A DNA stretch of 64,000 nucleotides from Aurelia coerulea. Lineage: Eukaryota; Cnidaria; Scyphozoa; Semaeostomeae; Ulmaridae. The translations under genes were made by a program, and so were the position numbers. The notes below the pieces were generated by a model. It searched no databases and was not told the origin of the DNA. It saw nothing but the letters and a program-made list of their open reading frames with translations. The stretch is from NCBI GenBank assembly GCA_039566865.1, contig CM076951.1, positions 12,471,484 through 12,535,483 on the forward strand, read 5' to 3'. How positions within the stretch are numbered: position 1 is the first letter of the stretch; each line of letters begins with the position of its first letter. Below are positions 22,533 to 32,683 of the stretch, piece by piece.

Positions 22533-22824
22533 ATTTTGGTCGAGGTGGAAAAAGGAGTATCTGATGTTGTTGCAACCAAGGCAAAAATGGACAGAACCCA
22601 GAAGGAACTTTCAGGTTGGAGATGTGGTTTTATTGAAAGAAAGTAGTGACAGAAATGATTGGCCAATGGGGAAAGTTATAGCTGCAAATGTTGATCGTAA
22701 TGGATTTGTGCGGAGTGTAACATTATTGCTGACCAGAAGAGATGACAATGACACAAGACATCGTACACTTGATAGACCTGTGAACAAAATAGTGCTGCTG
22801 CTTGAATCAGAAGAGATTGACTGA
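22525..22824 (+). pseudogene. Integrase C-terminal tail (DUF5641-like) of the young BEL/Pao element
   Basis: Overlaps the end of the polyprotein in a different frame and has no start of its own. It carries EFWSRWKKEYLMLLQ and a V-G-D-V-V-L-L-K core followed by WPMGKVI, typical of the small SH3-like/DUF5641 domain that follows the BEL integrase core. Its immediate adjacency to the RNase H end shows that roughly the whole integrase catalytic region has been excised between about 22500 and 22530. Confidence 0.8.
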
Positions 22825-22848
22825 AGAAGAATCAAGATATTATATATC

Positions 22849-22863
22849 TTGAAGGGAGGAAGA
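22849..22863 (+). promoter_or_regulatory. Polypurine tract of the young BEL/Pao element
   Basis: GAAGGGAGGAAGA ends immediately before the LTR start TGAAAATG. It is the expected plus-strand primer. Confidence 0.8.
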
Positions 22864-23377
22864 TGAAAATGACAAAAAATTGTTTTTAATTCAATTATGT
22901 AACTGTGTCCTGTGACCCGTGATATTGCATAACTTGTTTGTACTGATTGGATCGTTTCCTGTATTGTATAGTCTTTTGTGCTACGTCCGTCTTTTGAAAG
23001 AGCCTTTTGTGTATTCGTGTATTCATTTATATTCTTTTGTAGAATTAGGCGCGGCGAAGCGAAGCGTGGTCGAGGGGACTTGAGCTTGTTTATTTTGATG
23101 GTTGTTTATGGACATCGCGTAAGGAACGCTATTTTTTGAACGCTGATCTAATGGACACTAATGTATTCCAGTAAGTAGTATTATCGGGTTATTTTCATCG
23201 CTTTACAAAGCTTCGTTTATAGTATTAGTTTCGTTCTGTTTTGTCTGTTTTGTTACATGTCTGTTTGTTTGGGTTTAATTTGTTTTCGTTTTATTTTAGC
23301 AAATCGTAGCATCAAAGAATACCTAATAAAAATGCTGATTTTACAAACTTTGGAATTTGATTATTTCGGCTGCTACA
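22864..23377 (+). repeat. 3' LTR of the young BEL/Pao element
   Basis: 514 bp, essentially identical to 17202-17715. It supplies the frame extension that a minus-strand open frame reads at 23341-23377. Confidence 0.92.
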
Positions 23378-23382
23378 TCAAT

Positions 23383-24087
23383 AACCTCTTCATCTCTAAC
23401 TGGTGTGATCTGGACTTCATCTTGATGTTCATTTTCAATAAGTTTGTTGTCCGGAATATCTTCAACCAATCCTTGCACTTCTAATGGATACAACTTCTGT
23501 ATCGGGCACATGATGTAAATTTTCTTTCCAGATTTATCATGAATCAAGACTTGTACTGCACAAACTGTTCCATCCTTCCCTGGAAGGAGGCGTGTGATTT
23601 TTCCCAAGACCCAACGTTGTCTTGGTAGCATGTCTTTGTAAACTGTAGTGATGTCCCCGACTTGAGCGACTCGTTTAACTGACTTGTTCTTGGTACTGGC
23701 ATGTTCTCGTAACGAAGTTAGGTATTCCTTTTTCCAACGATCAAGTAATGTATTCAAATAATTAGCGCGATTTGTCAGTTTAACCTGGTCCGTATTCTTA
23801 ACGTCCGACAAAATCGATCGCCTGTCCAATAATCTACGTCCGGACACTAGACATGATGGTGTGAGCGGCGGCTCAGTAACATCTTAGGACACCCTCTGTT
23901 TCAATTGATAATGTTTCTAGTTCCTCATATGTTAGACGTGCATTTCCTGGCGTTTTGTGCAAACATCTCTTAGCAAGCTTGACTGCGAATTTTGACCAAA
24001 CAATTTTGCACGAATTGCTTTTGTACTTTTGTGTCCCCTAAAATCCACCACAGAACTACCTGTGGATCAGTCCAACAATGCACGGAA
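23383..24087 (-). pseudogene. RNase H remnant and integrase C-terminal region of the older BEL/Pao element
   Basis: On the minus strand, upstream of 23850, pieces reading VVLWWILGD and then LTYEELETLSIE show RNase H joined almost directly to the last part of the integrase core, with frameshifts. From about 23880 to 23383 a clean frame carries LVSGRRLLD, LLDRWKKEYLTSL and QVGDITTVYKDMLPRQRWVLGKI, the DUF5641-like tail. The frame is cut by the younger element; in the sequence before that insertion it would have closed at a stop about 20 bp inside the left-hand piece. Confidence 0.8.
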
Positions 24088-24850
24088 TCAATCGTCAAAC
24101 ATGGATTCAGGGCGTTTTTGAATAGCGGTAATCAATTGTGACAACATCAAAGCAGCCATTAATTCAAGGCGTTGGATTGTTTCTTCCTTCAATGGTGTTA
24201 TGCGAGTTTTGGCAGAGACTAAACGCACACAAATACCTGTTTTTGTCTCAATTCGGAGAGAAATGCAAGCACCGTAAGCAATTTTGCTCGCATCAGCGAA
24301 CCCGTGGAGTTGAATGGCCGTTATGTCATGAATTTCAATATCACCCAGCAGGGAGCGATCATATTCAATGCTGGAAACCTTGGCAATGTCATTTACGATA
24401 TAGCGCCATTTCTCACAAATTTCCTCTGGTAAACAACTGTCCCAGTCTATTTTCAGCTTGCAAATTTCTTGAAAGATTTCTTTCAACGGCACAATGACTG
24501 GAGACAAAAGTCCTAACGGATCGTAAAACCTCGCGGTCGTGCTTGATACCGTGCGTTTTGTTGGCGGCTCTTGTTTAGTTGCTTCAATGAAAGGAGACAA
24601 GTCAAATTTGAATTTGTCCGTAGTTTTGTTCCACGAGATTCCTAAAACTTTGGCCTTGTCATCGTTACAAACGATATTTGATGCATGTTTTCCGAAACTT
24701 TCCTCATCTTCTGAAATTTCGAAATTTTCTTCGTTTTCGTTACATTTTGGACTTGTTGCATTTTCACTCGAATTTTTGATGCGTTCTGAAAGCGATTTGC
24801 TGTTTGTACCCAATTTCGTCATGTTAAAGCCTCCTTGTGAAAATTGTTGT
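24088..24850 (-). pseudogene. Peptidase A17/RNase H region of the older BEL/Pao element
   Basis: A 244-codon clean frame plus about 9 upstream in-frame codons. It begins inside the segment that follows reverse transcriptase (QGGFNMTKLGTNS, equivalent to GGFNLTKFASND in the young element), then ARFYDPLGLLSPV, LHGFADASKIAYGACI and IQRLELMAAL. There is no plausible initiator; the truncated 5' LTR is fused about 20 bp upstream, so a deletion ran from inside the LTR to mid-pol. Confidence 0.85.
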
Positions 24851-24869
24851 ACAACAATGTATCCGACTC

Positions 24870-25106
24870 TGCGGCGATGTGAAGTTTGATGAGTAATCCG
24901 ATATGTTGAATAAAGTCTAGTCTTGATTATTTACAATGATATACAATCTTTCTTGTATGATACATTGTCCGTTGTGCTGAGTTTTGACGTTCTCCGTTGT
25001 GCTGAATTATACGTTCTTCGTTATGCTGATTTCTCTCCATGAATGAATGTCTCCTAAGTTGATGGGCGTATTTCGTCATAGGTAGACCAAAATAAAAAAT
25101 ACAGCA
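24870..25106 (-). repeat. Truncated 5' LTR of the older BEL/Pao element
   Basis: Matches 16864-17100 of the 3' LTR (first 237 bp in element orientation). The remaining ~307 bp of the LTR, the primer site and the 5' coding half are deleted. Confidence 0.8.
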
Positions 25107-25527
25107 ACTATTAAACCTGCACTCTGTCATAATTGAACAAAGGAGAATCTAAAAATAGCATTAAACAATCAAAATTCAACCAAATACGATGCAAATTTTG
25201 ATGAAATTGAGCAATTTGCAAAAAAGGGCACATTACTAGCAAATATCTGAATAAAATCGGCAAGAAACATCCAAATGCCTGCTTGATAGCATTCATTTGT
25301 AGTTTCATATGGTTGCATACGGATATTTTTGGTTTCTAATTAATTAACTAATCAATTGACAACAATTTGATTCAATGCAAAAATTGCTTGCTCAATAATT
25401 ATGATTAAAAACCATTAATTTCGCATATAATTGGCGAGATCAAGTACCTTTATCGATATTTGAAGTGATTCCATGAGTTTGCATGCAAAAACTGCTAATT
25501 AATTAGGAATATGACGTCATAAAGGTT
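25107..25527. other. No gene; AT-rich
   Basis: Contains a perfect ATGACGTCAT (CRE-type) palindrome at about 25510. A similar motif lies in the piggyBac-like MITE at 37218, so this may be the interior of a related element cut by the BEL insertion. Confidence 0.35.
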
Positions 25528-25529
25528 TA

Positions 25530-26900
25530 CTGGGTGTCCCAAAAAAACGAAACAGATTTGATCAAGCTTAGCGATGAAGAGGTTCACTAAATTCAACTGA
25601 AATGTATTGTATAATAATCTTCTATAGTTCAAAAGAACGGTGATACTTTGCTTGAGCTTGTTAGTCGCCTGGTTGTTGAGAATTTTGTGTTGAAAGTCCA
25701 AATTTGTCATCAGCCCTAAACCAGAGGTTTTGAAGAAAACGGCCTAAAGAAGCCACTCCAAAGGGGAATCACCGAAATCATAGGGAGTCATATACAATAG
25801 ATCTGTTGAAAGTTTTTTGCCCTGATTAACTTTTCAAATGTTTTACAGTTAAACAGATACTTTACATTGCATTTTTCGTGCAAAGCAAACCTTGAAAAAG
25901 ACGGAAAAAGCTGCTAAGGAACGTTTTACGTGCTCTCCATCAATTTCACCGAATAAGAGTATAACTATGGGCAAGCTGAAACAAGACCAGCGTGCTTGGA
26001 TCTGCATAGAAATTGTTTGACTAAATAATGCCCATCAGGTCAGGCGGTCTTGGGCAAACCACTGGCCCGGAGTGAAGCACCTGCCCTTTTAACAATAGTC
26101 CATAACTTCAAAAAATATCAAGAGCTTGGAACGAATACGAACCTTAATGAAGGTAAAAGTGGGCGTCGGAGAACAGCAAGGTCTGCAGAGAGCATTCAGC
26201 GGGTGCGCCGGTCACTGCAACGAAATGGGATTACGTCGACAAGAAGGAATGGGCTTGGGTTATCGAAAAATTTGTTCAATAGAATAGTTTGCTGTGACCT
26301 CCGCTTCTATCCATATGCTCTGACCACAAGCCAGGCATTGTGTCCCCAAGACGCTCGATTGCGGCTAGGATTTTTTTGTCAATGGTTTGTGCAAAATTGT
26401 GAAGAGGATGAACATTTTCTTCCAAACCTAATAACATCAGATGAGGCAATATTTTCACTAAATTCAGAAGTAAATACAAAAACACCGTAAAATATTCCAA
26501 ATATGGACAAGGCGATACACTTGACCTTTACATTAGGCACCAACAGGGCACATCACAATTAATGGTTTGGGTTGGCCTGACAGGGGATGGCAGGGTTTTA
26601 GAACCACATTTTATTAATGGGAATATGGACTCAAGAGAATATAATCGGATTGTCAGATATAATGTTGTCCAAAGGCAATTCGATGCTTTGGGAATAAACC
26701 CTGAAAATGTTTTATATCAACAAGATAGGGCCCCTGCCCGTATGAGTAATCAATCCATGCAGTATCTTTGGGGCCAATTCCCTTGAAAAGTGATCAGCGA
26801 AAGGGGGGATGTGTTATGGCCTCTGAGATCACCAGATCTTGTAGTCTTAGGCCCTGTTGAAACATTGAACTTCTCATGTGACGAACTAAATTAATTGCTT
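25530..26900 (+). mobile_element. Decayed Tc1/mariner-family transposon
   Basis: A TA dinucleotide (25528-25529) followed by CTGGGTGTCCCAAAAAAACG resembles the end CCGGGTGTCCCAAAAA of the MITE at 50625, and the interior holds a broken mariner-type transposase. I cannot locate the right inverted terminus, so the end is approximate. Confidence 0.65.
25970..26880 (+). pseudogene. Mariner-type transposase, frameshifted
   Basis: Begins near ATGGGCAAGCTG (25970) with MGKLKQDQRAW, the helix-turn-helix start seen in mariner-like proteins. After a stop and a frame change it continues as NFKKYQELGTNTN and GKSGRRRTARSAESIQRVR (second HTH and linker), then ITSDEAIFSLN (first catalytic D), MVWVGLTGDGRVL, NVLYQQDRAPAR (second D, where QQDGAP is usual) and VLWPLRSPDL (usually WPARSPDL before the third acidic residue). 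At least three lesions. It would have cut and pasted elements with GGGTGTCCCAAAAA ends. Confidence 0.75.
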
Positions 26901-27114
26901 AAGTGTGATAACTGAATCCATTACGTACGGCAGATTCTATTTAGTGTGGCAAGGTCAATTTGGCACAGCAGCTCTTGTCGAACTTTGCGACTAAAGTGTG
27001 ACACGGTTTCAAACGTTGAGCTCGTTATGTGCCAAACCAAATGCATAATTAATTTTATTTATTTTCCTTCCCATAAACCAAGAGCAGTAGCAATCTACGC
27101 ATGCAAAATGTTCT

Positions 27115-27260
27115 TATGATCAGTGTTGCTGACGTTAGAGCCCAAAAGCCTGGAGCCTTCAAAGCCCAAGAGCCTAAAGCCCAAAAGTCTTGAGCCCTTA
27201 GAGCCCAGGAGCCTATACACATTGAGGCAAAAGGGCTCTAGGAGCCCAAAGGCAAGTTGC
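27115..27260 (+). repeat. Degenerate GAGCCCAAAAGCC-type short repeat
   Basis: AGAGCCCAAAAGCC, AAAGCCCAAGAGCC, TAAAGCCCAAAAGTC, TAGAGCCCAGGAGCC and AGGAGCCCAAAGG follow each other with irregular spacing. Confidence 0.6.
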
Positions 27261-27299
27261 CTTTCCAGCCGCTCGAGATAAGCCATTACAAGAAGTAGG

Positions 27300-28655
27300 C
27301 CAATTTTTTTCATTACATCCTCAGGACAGATTTAAAACAACATTTACGGGTCAGAAATCCAAGAAAAACAAGAAATTAGACAAGATTCTGATGGGCCTAA
27401 ATTGGCCTAAGTCAACAAAAATAAGAAACTTTCTTCAGAGCATTCGACATGAAATTGTTTGTGTTTCTCATTCTACTGGAAATGACAGAATGAAGAACAC
27501 AAGCATTCATGCTGAGAGATGTGGGAAAATTTTTGTATTTTCGTTTATTTGGGCCAATCAGAATCTTCCGCCTTCTCGTAGAAATGACGTCTCCAATAGG
27601 AAAAGAAAAGTTAATTTAAGGCAAATTGTACCTCCCAATAATCCTCCCTTGTACCTCCGTTTTAAATCGGAGAAATGGTTGTGGAGTTGCCAAACTTGTC
27701 TGTCTTGGAATTTTACAAAATTTTCAAAGTGAGGTACCGAGCCCGAAAGTGCTTCATCAGGTACCCTGATGAGTGATTAAGGGCTGAGTTTTGTATTTGA
27801 ATCAACAGGAAACACGAGGTTGGACACCCCCCCCCCCCCAAAAGTTATACACCTTTCCCCTTAAGTGCTAGAATTCTACACCAGGTGAGCCAAAAAAATG
27901 GGACATTTGTCAAACCATATTTGAATGAAAAACAAGTCAAATTGCTGGTGAATAGTTTCACTTGTATAGGAAATTTCTGCTTCCCAACAATGATAAGAAA
28001 ATTAATTGTCGCCAAGGGATGAAAATTAAATTACAACCATTTTTCATCTTGTGCTCTAACAAAATGTATGAGTTAGTTGTGTTGGTGGTACAGATGCTCT
28101 AACAAATGATGTAACACTACATTTGTCATGATCTAGAATCTCACGTGCACGAAGATAGAGCGAAACTCATATCTTAGGAATCTTGCCAAACACTATTTCA
28201 TTAGATTAGCTCATAATTATGGAAGGAAAAGACCGATTTCAACTAAACAAATGTTGATGTCTAGGTTAGTTTATGCATCTGGTTTTAAAGAACGAATTTT
28301 CAAAAGTAAACCACATCAATTAAGATTAGAAAAGACCCAATCTCCACCCAGTGACAATGCAGGTTCTCCGTGAACTGCAACACCTACATTAACAACAACA
28401 GATACCCTAGGGAACGAGGTTGGCAAAGATCCCATCTTTTTTCTGACGAACCGGTAGAAGTATAGACCAACAATTATATGTACCCTGGAAAATACGATGC
28501 AGAGGGTTGTTGGTAAAGATTAATGAAAGTCCTTCTTAGCAGGAGCAAACTTGGGTAGCAGGAACAAACTTTTAATTACGATTGTGTCCATTAAATTGTT
28601 AACATAATATCAAATAATTTGTAACTCGGAAATCACTTTTGCTGCTTACCCATGG
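27300..28655. other. No supported gene; possible mariner-type end
   Basis: A 113-codon frame at 27391-27732 is unrecognised. A run of 13 C lies near 27828. At about 27880 ACCAGGTGAGCCAAAAAAAT resembles ACCAGGTGAGTAAAAATAAT at about 58448, both after TA/CA, and may be one end of a small mariner-type element. Confidence 0.35.
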
Positions 28656-28657
28656 TG

Positions 28658-28735
28658 ATTTGGGATCTAGAAATTGGTCAATTAATCAACACAGTTAATT
28701 GATACAATTAATTGATTTCTAAATCCCAAATCCCT
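28658..28735. repeat. Short inverted repeat (hairpin)
   Basis: GATTTGGGATCTAGAAATTG at the left pairs with CAATTAATTGATTTCTAAATCCCAAATC at the right apart from one or two mismatches, around an AT-rich loop. Confidence 0.6.
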
Positions 28736-29069
28736 TCGAAAAAGTTTTCTCTATCTCCATTCATGTCGATTCTTTAGAAAATTTATCATAATTATTTTAT
28801 CGTTCTCCATGTTTTTAAGAAAGAAAATTTTTTGGAAACTTGCGTCCAGCTCTACAAATTGAAAAGAGAAAATTTGCAAAAATCCTGTAATCTAATTCAG
28901 GCTTTCTGTTAAAGATTAAGTCATGAATCTTCAAAATCAGGTCAGTGTACGATTTATTGTGGCCTGCCAAACGTGCATGATCTACTTTGGTGCACCCAAA
29001 CTTAAAGTGAGGACACCTTATTAATTCGTTGGAAGACAACCTGTTTAAATTGGCACTTCTTCTTTTTTA

Positions 29070-29717
29070 GATGTCTATCATTCTGCCTGTCAAAAATAGC
29101 ATCATGAAATTTATAAAGCTTGTAGAAGAAAAAATGATTTGCGCTAAAAAAGCAGAAGCAAACATAAAAATAGCTCAAGGAAAACAAAAGAATATTACAA
29201 GGAACAAAAATTGGCGCCTGGAAAGAGGATTGTGAAGTTTACTGTCGGACAAAAGGTTCTCTTGTACAATGCAAGGAAGAGGACGCGACAAGGTGATCCT
29301 CTATCAAAAAGCTGATCAGGACCTCACATCATTCGTGAAGTAATTGGAAACAAACATGTACGTCTTGACAACAACAAAGTAAAGAGGAATATAAACCATT
29401 TGAAGCCATGGATTTTTCCAGATTCCGATGAAGAAAAAACAACAGAAGAATCTCCAAGCGAAACTAAACAAGAAGACATTGGAAGCAATGCTAAAAATCT
29501 CGAAGAAACTATGGAAACTTCAACTAAATCCACAAAAAAGACGACCATGAAAAGAGAGCAGATTAGGGAGCAGAACATCGACGTTGGAAGTGAAAGAATT
29601 GAAAAGAGTTGCAGTGAAACAAATGATATGCACAGTCCACAGGCAAAGATTAGCAAGGAACGCAAAAGCAGGTGTCATGGTGGCCGCATGCACGTTTCGC
29701 TGCTGCTAAATGTTTGA
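29070..29717 (+). pseudogene. Integrase C-terminal remnant (Ty3/Ginger type)
   Basis: Upstream frame: VEEKMICAKKAEANIKIAQG. After a shift of frame it continues as KFTVGQKVLLYNARKRTRQG, then after a stop IIREVIGNKHVRLDNNKVKRN and INHLKPW, the typical SH3-like C-terminal region that follows the integrase core in Ty3 elements and in Ginger DNA transposons. It ends in a lysine/glutamate-rich tail to 29717. No catalytic core, LTR or protease is present nearby. Two lesions, so dead. Confidence 0.7.
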
Positions 29718-30903
29718 GGCTAGTGCCATAGTTGCTGTGAAATGCAGAGCTGCAAAAAGTATCGGAACCTGGGAACTAGGTTCCCAGAAAATTTCCAGCC
29801 TTGGCAGAAATTTTTCAAGAAAATTTTGCTCAAACAAGGAGAAAATAATTGCTTTTTACAATTTCTTTCAAAAAGAGAAAACTTATTTGATTTTCTATAC
29901 TTGATCATAATCCCCAGTAAAAATGCAAGATTACAGCCTTGCACACATCAGTATGGCATGAATTCCCAAGAAGTCTTAAGAATTCTTAAGAATTTTCAAG
30001 AATTCTTCACATAATTGATGAAATTCTCTAGAGGTACACGAAGGACTAAAATCTTCAACCAAGAAATCTTGGGGGAGAAACAGTGTCAATGTATGCATAA
30101 GGTCTGTACTGAAAAAGAATATTCACAATACAAAATGCTTATTTAACTTGCAATGAATGGGACTTTCTCATTTTTGTAGACATTGTTCCAAGGACTTTGA
30201 AAAGCCCTTACATTACAGTGTGCACCCTGAATAGGCTTATTTTTTTAAATTTACATTTAGAAAATTTTATTACCTGAAATTCTTGTGCTGCAGCCATACA
30301 GTAGCATTGCTTAACACACCTTTTTTTACAGTACAGGTCTCAGTATAAATTATGGTCTCTTGGCCAGAAAGTTTTAAATTTTGTAGAATTCTTGTTTAAT
30401 ATAGTCACAGTCCTTCATGCCTCAGGAGAATATTAAGAATCCTTAATAATGTACACAAGGCTGCACTGTACAAATCATAATTCTAGAAACCTAAATTACA
30501 ACAAATTTGCTTTCATTCCAAAGTACAGCACAAACATTTCAAAATACTTCACTATTTTAGTAAATACAAAATACTGCTTCTTCATGAAAAGTTAAGCAGT
30601 TTCAGTTCAGACCATTATATTGACATGTATTTATGTGTTCTCCCATTCTTGCTTTCAGCAATTTTAGCCACATTTGAACCAAGATTGAATAGATAAACAG
30701 ATTATGTAATTTTGCATTTTGATTTAATAATATGTTTTTATGACTGAGTCTAGAAACTTGTTAAATTGTCCAAAACATTTTCTTCTAGATAAAAAGTACA
30801 CGTTTACCAAATGGCAAATGATTTACATGAAAATTTCAGAGTTTGAGGTCTTGTAGAATATTCCCCAATTGACTATGGATTTTACAATTCTATATCTAAA
30901 AAC
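29718..30903. other. No gene; AT-rich
   Basis: AGAGCTGCAAAAAGTATCGG followed by GGTTCCCAGAAAATTT (29745-29800) has a loosely matching inverted counterpart at 31330-31400, which may mark a decayed element. Otherwise nothing. Confidence 0.35.
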
Positions 30904-30911
30904 TCTACTAG

Positions 30912-31244
30912 CAGTGGCGTCACCACTGGGTATAGGTTGGGTAAGAATTTTCTGAGAAATGTCAAATCTCCCATTATAGCATTGGCAAATACTTTGGCAA
31001 TTATAGAATCAGGGGATGCATTCTAAGGGGATGTTTCTTCAAAAAAATTTCCTTGCGCTCTGATTTATAGGATAACTGTCACAAAACTATCAAAGTTTCC
31101 TTGTCGCTAATGGCAAGCATGATATTGGGAAATGCATTCTGGGCCAAAGTAAAGTGCATGGCCCGAAAATTTTTCTGGGGGCTTGGCCCCCAAACCCCCT
31201 CATTTCAATGCCTCCCCACTTAATATACTCTGGCCACGCCACTG
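30912..31244. mobile_element. hAT-type MITE
   Basis: 333 bp with termini CAGTGGCGT...ACGCCACTG (9 bp perfect, then partial similarity) and an 8-bp flanking repeat TCTACTAG / TCTACTAC (7 of 8). Terminal sequence and 8-bp TSD fit hAT MITEs. Non-coding. Confidence 0.8.
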
Positions 31245-31252
31245 TCTACTAC

Positions 31253-32420
31253 CTTTGTCAGAATGTCCTTGGACCTTTTGAGCACATCGTGGGCAGCAGA
31301 AACATCAAGTATTTTGCACAACATAATTTGACTTCGCAGAAAATTTTTCCCTTGCTTAACAGGTTCCCAGAAAGGAAAATATTTTTTGCAGCTCTGGTGA
31401 AATGATTCCAAACTTGGTAATGTAAGAGCTGTATATTGAATCAAAATAACAACCTTGAAATGTTGAAGCTAAACCTAGTGGTAGGGAGGTCAAGCTGATT
31501 TTTTTTACTCTCAATATGAGGCTGAAAATTAGCTCATCTGAAAGAGCTTAATTTTAGCATAATTATGCAATTTTTTCCAGCTCAATAGCCTATCTAGAAA
31601 AAAATTTATTAAATTTAAAGTATTTTTATTTGCGGTTCTGATTGGAATAACTTACAGCAAAATATATGTAAGAAGGAGTGAGATGAGTGGCACCTTGAGC
31701 TTATTTGATGAAAACACCCATCAATAGTAAATGTTCAATAATTCTGAAATGGCTTAAGATATGAACACCAAAATTGGTATCCAAGTAGAACAAAGGTTGA
31801 AATTTCACAAAAATCATTCTAAAAATAGAATTTGTTGCCATGGTGACTGTCTTTCCCATAGCAACAAGCTCTAAACCATCATTTTAATAGCTACACCTGA
31901 ATTTGAAGACTCTATATCATATCAGAAATAGAATTCCAAACAGATTTTTCGAATTTGTGCTAAAATTAGCCTGTTGTCATGGTAACAAATGTTGGCATGG
32001 CGATGAGCAATGATGTAAAAGTACATGTTTTAACAGGAAAAGGCAATTTGGCAAAATATTTCATGATTGGAACAGAGTCTACAATCAGGTTTTGTTAATT
32101 GACATTGTTGTCATGGAGATGTGTGCAGCCATAGCAACAGTAAACACCAAGACCCAATTTTTACACTGTGACGGAACAACTTAGGATCTGTAACAAAAGT
32201 GTAATGGATCAGCCCCTTATACACTGTTGTTGTTAGTTCATAGCATTTCCGGTTTCGCCCAATATCAGGGCTCATCAGTGCAGCTAGACTTATACAATGA
32301 TGTCAGCTACAGACCGGATTTGCATTGCATTTGCTTTCATTGAATTTTGAGATAAGTAGATAATGCTTAGATATTGGCCAAGGAGACACAAGTCAGAAAG
32401 TTGTTTCAAGAGAATGGTTT
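31253..32420. other. No gene; cluster of X-box-like palindromes
   Basis: GTTGCCATGGTGAC (31834-31847), GTTGTCATGGTAAC (31973-31986) and GTTGTCATGGAGAT (about 32106) plus several CATAGCAAC half sites. These resemble the RFX X-box consensus but probably belong to an AT-rich repeat. Confidence 0.4.
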
Positions 32421-32422
32421 TT

Positions 32423-32683
32423 GACAGAGTTTCCCTCTCTGACCCTAGACAGGTGCTACCACTCCGGAGCCAGAGCAGACCTGGAGCTGTGGAGGCAGGG
32501 CTGCTCAATGCCCTAGATAGATCTGAAAAGAACTACCCACTACCTTGGTTTTAGACAGAGTTTCCTTCTCTGGCCCTAGACAGGTGCTACCACTCCGGAG
32601 CCAGAGCAGACCTGGAGCTGTGGAGGCAGGGATGCTCATTTCCCTGTATAGCCCAGTATGGGTCTACCCACTACCTTATGAGA
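32423..32683. repeat. Two tandem copies of a 131-bp unit
   Basis: GACAGAGTTTCC starts at 32423 and 32554; both copies share CTAGACAGGTGCTACCACTC and GAGCAGACCTGGAGCTGTGG. The stop codon of the large minus-strand gene (32676-32678) lies at the end of copy 2, so the pair forms the start of its 3' flank. Confidence 0.9.

Larger units (their letters stand above)
17202..23377 (+). mobile_element. Young BEL/Pao LTR retrotransposon lacking the integrase core
   Basis: 6,176 bp. The two 514-bp LTRs (17202-17715, 22864-23377) start TGAAAATG and end GCTACA, and I find one difference between them (GCG versus GCA near 17275/22937). A perfect 5-bp duplication TCAAT flanks it (17197-17201, 23378-23382). 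The near-identity of the LTRs implies recent insertion, yet the coding region misses the integrase catalytic core. It sits in the 3' coding tail of an older antisense BEL element. Confidence 0.93.
16557..25106 (-). mobile_element. Older BEL/Pao LTR retrotransposon, internally deleted and split
   Basis: A minus-strand element. Its 3' LTR is 16557-17100, its 5' LTR is a truncated piece at 24870-25106, and a 5-bp duplication ACTAT flanks it (16552-16556 and 25107-25111). Remaining coding is the region downstream of reverse transcriptase (24088-24850), a piece of RNase H, and the integrase C-terminal tail (23380-23900). Gag, protease, reverse transcriptase and most of integrase are gone. A younger BEL element (17202-23377) lies inside it in the opposite orientation. 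Confidence 0.85.
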
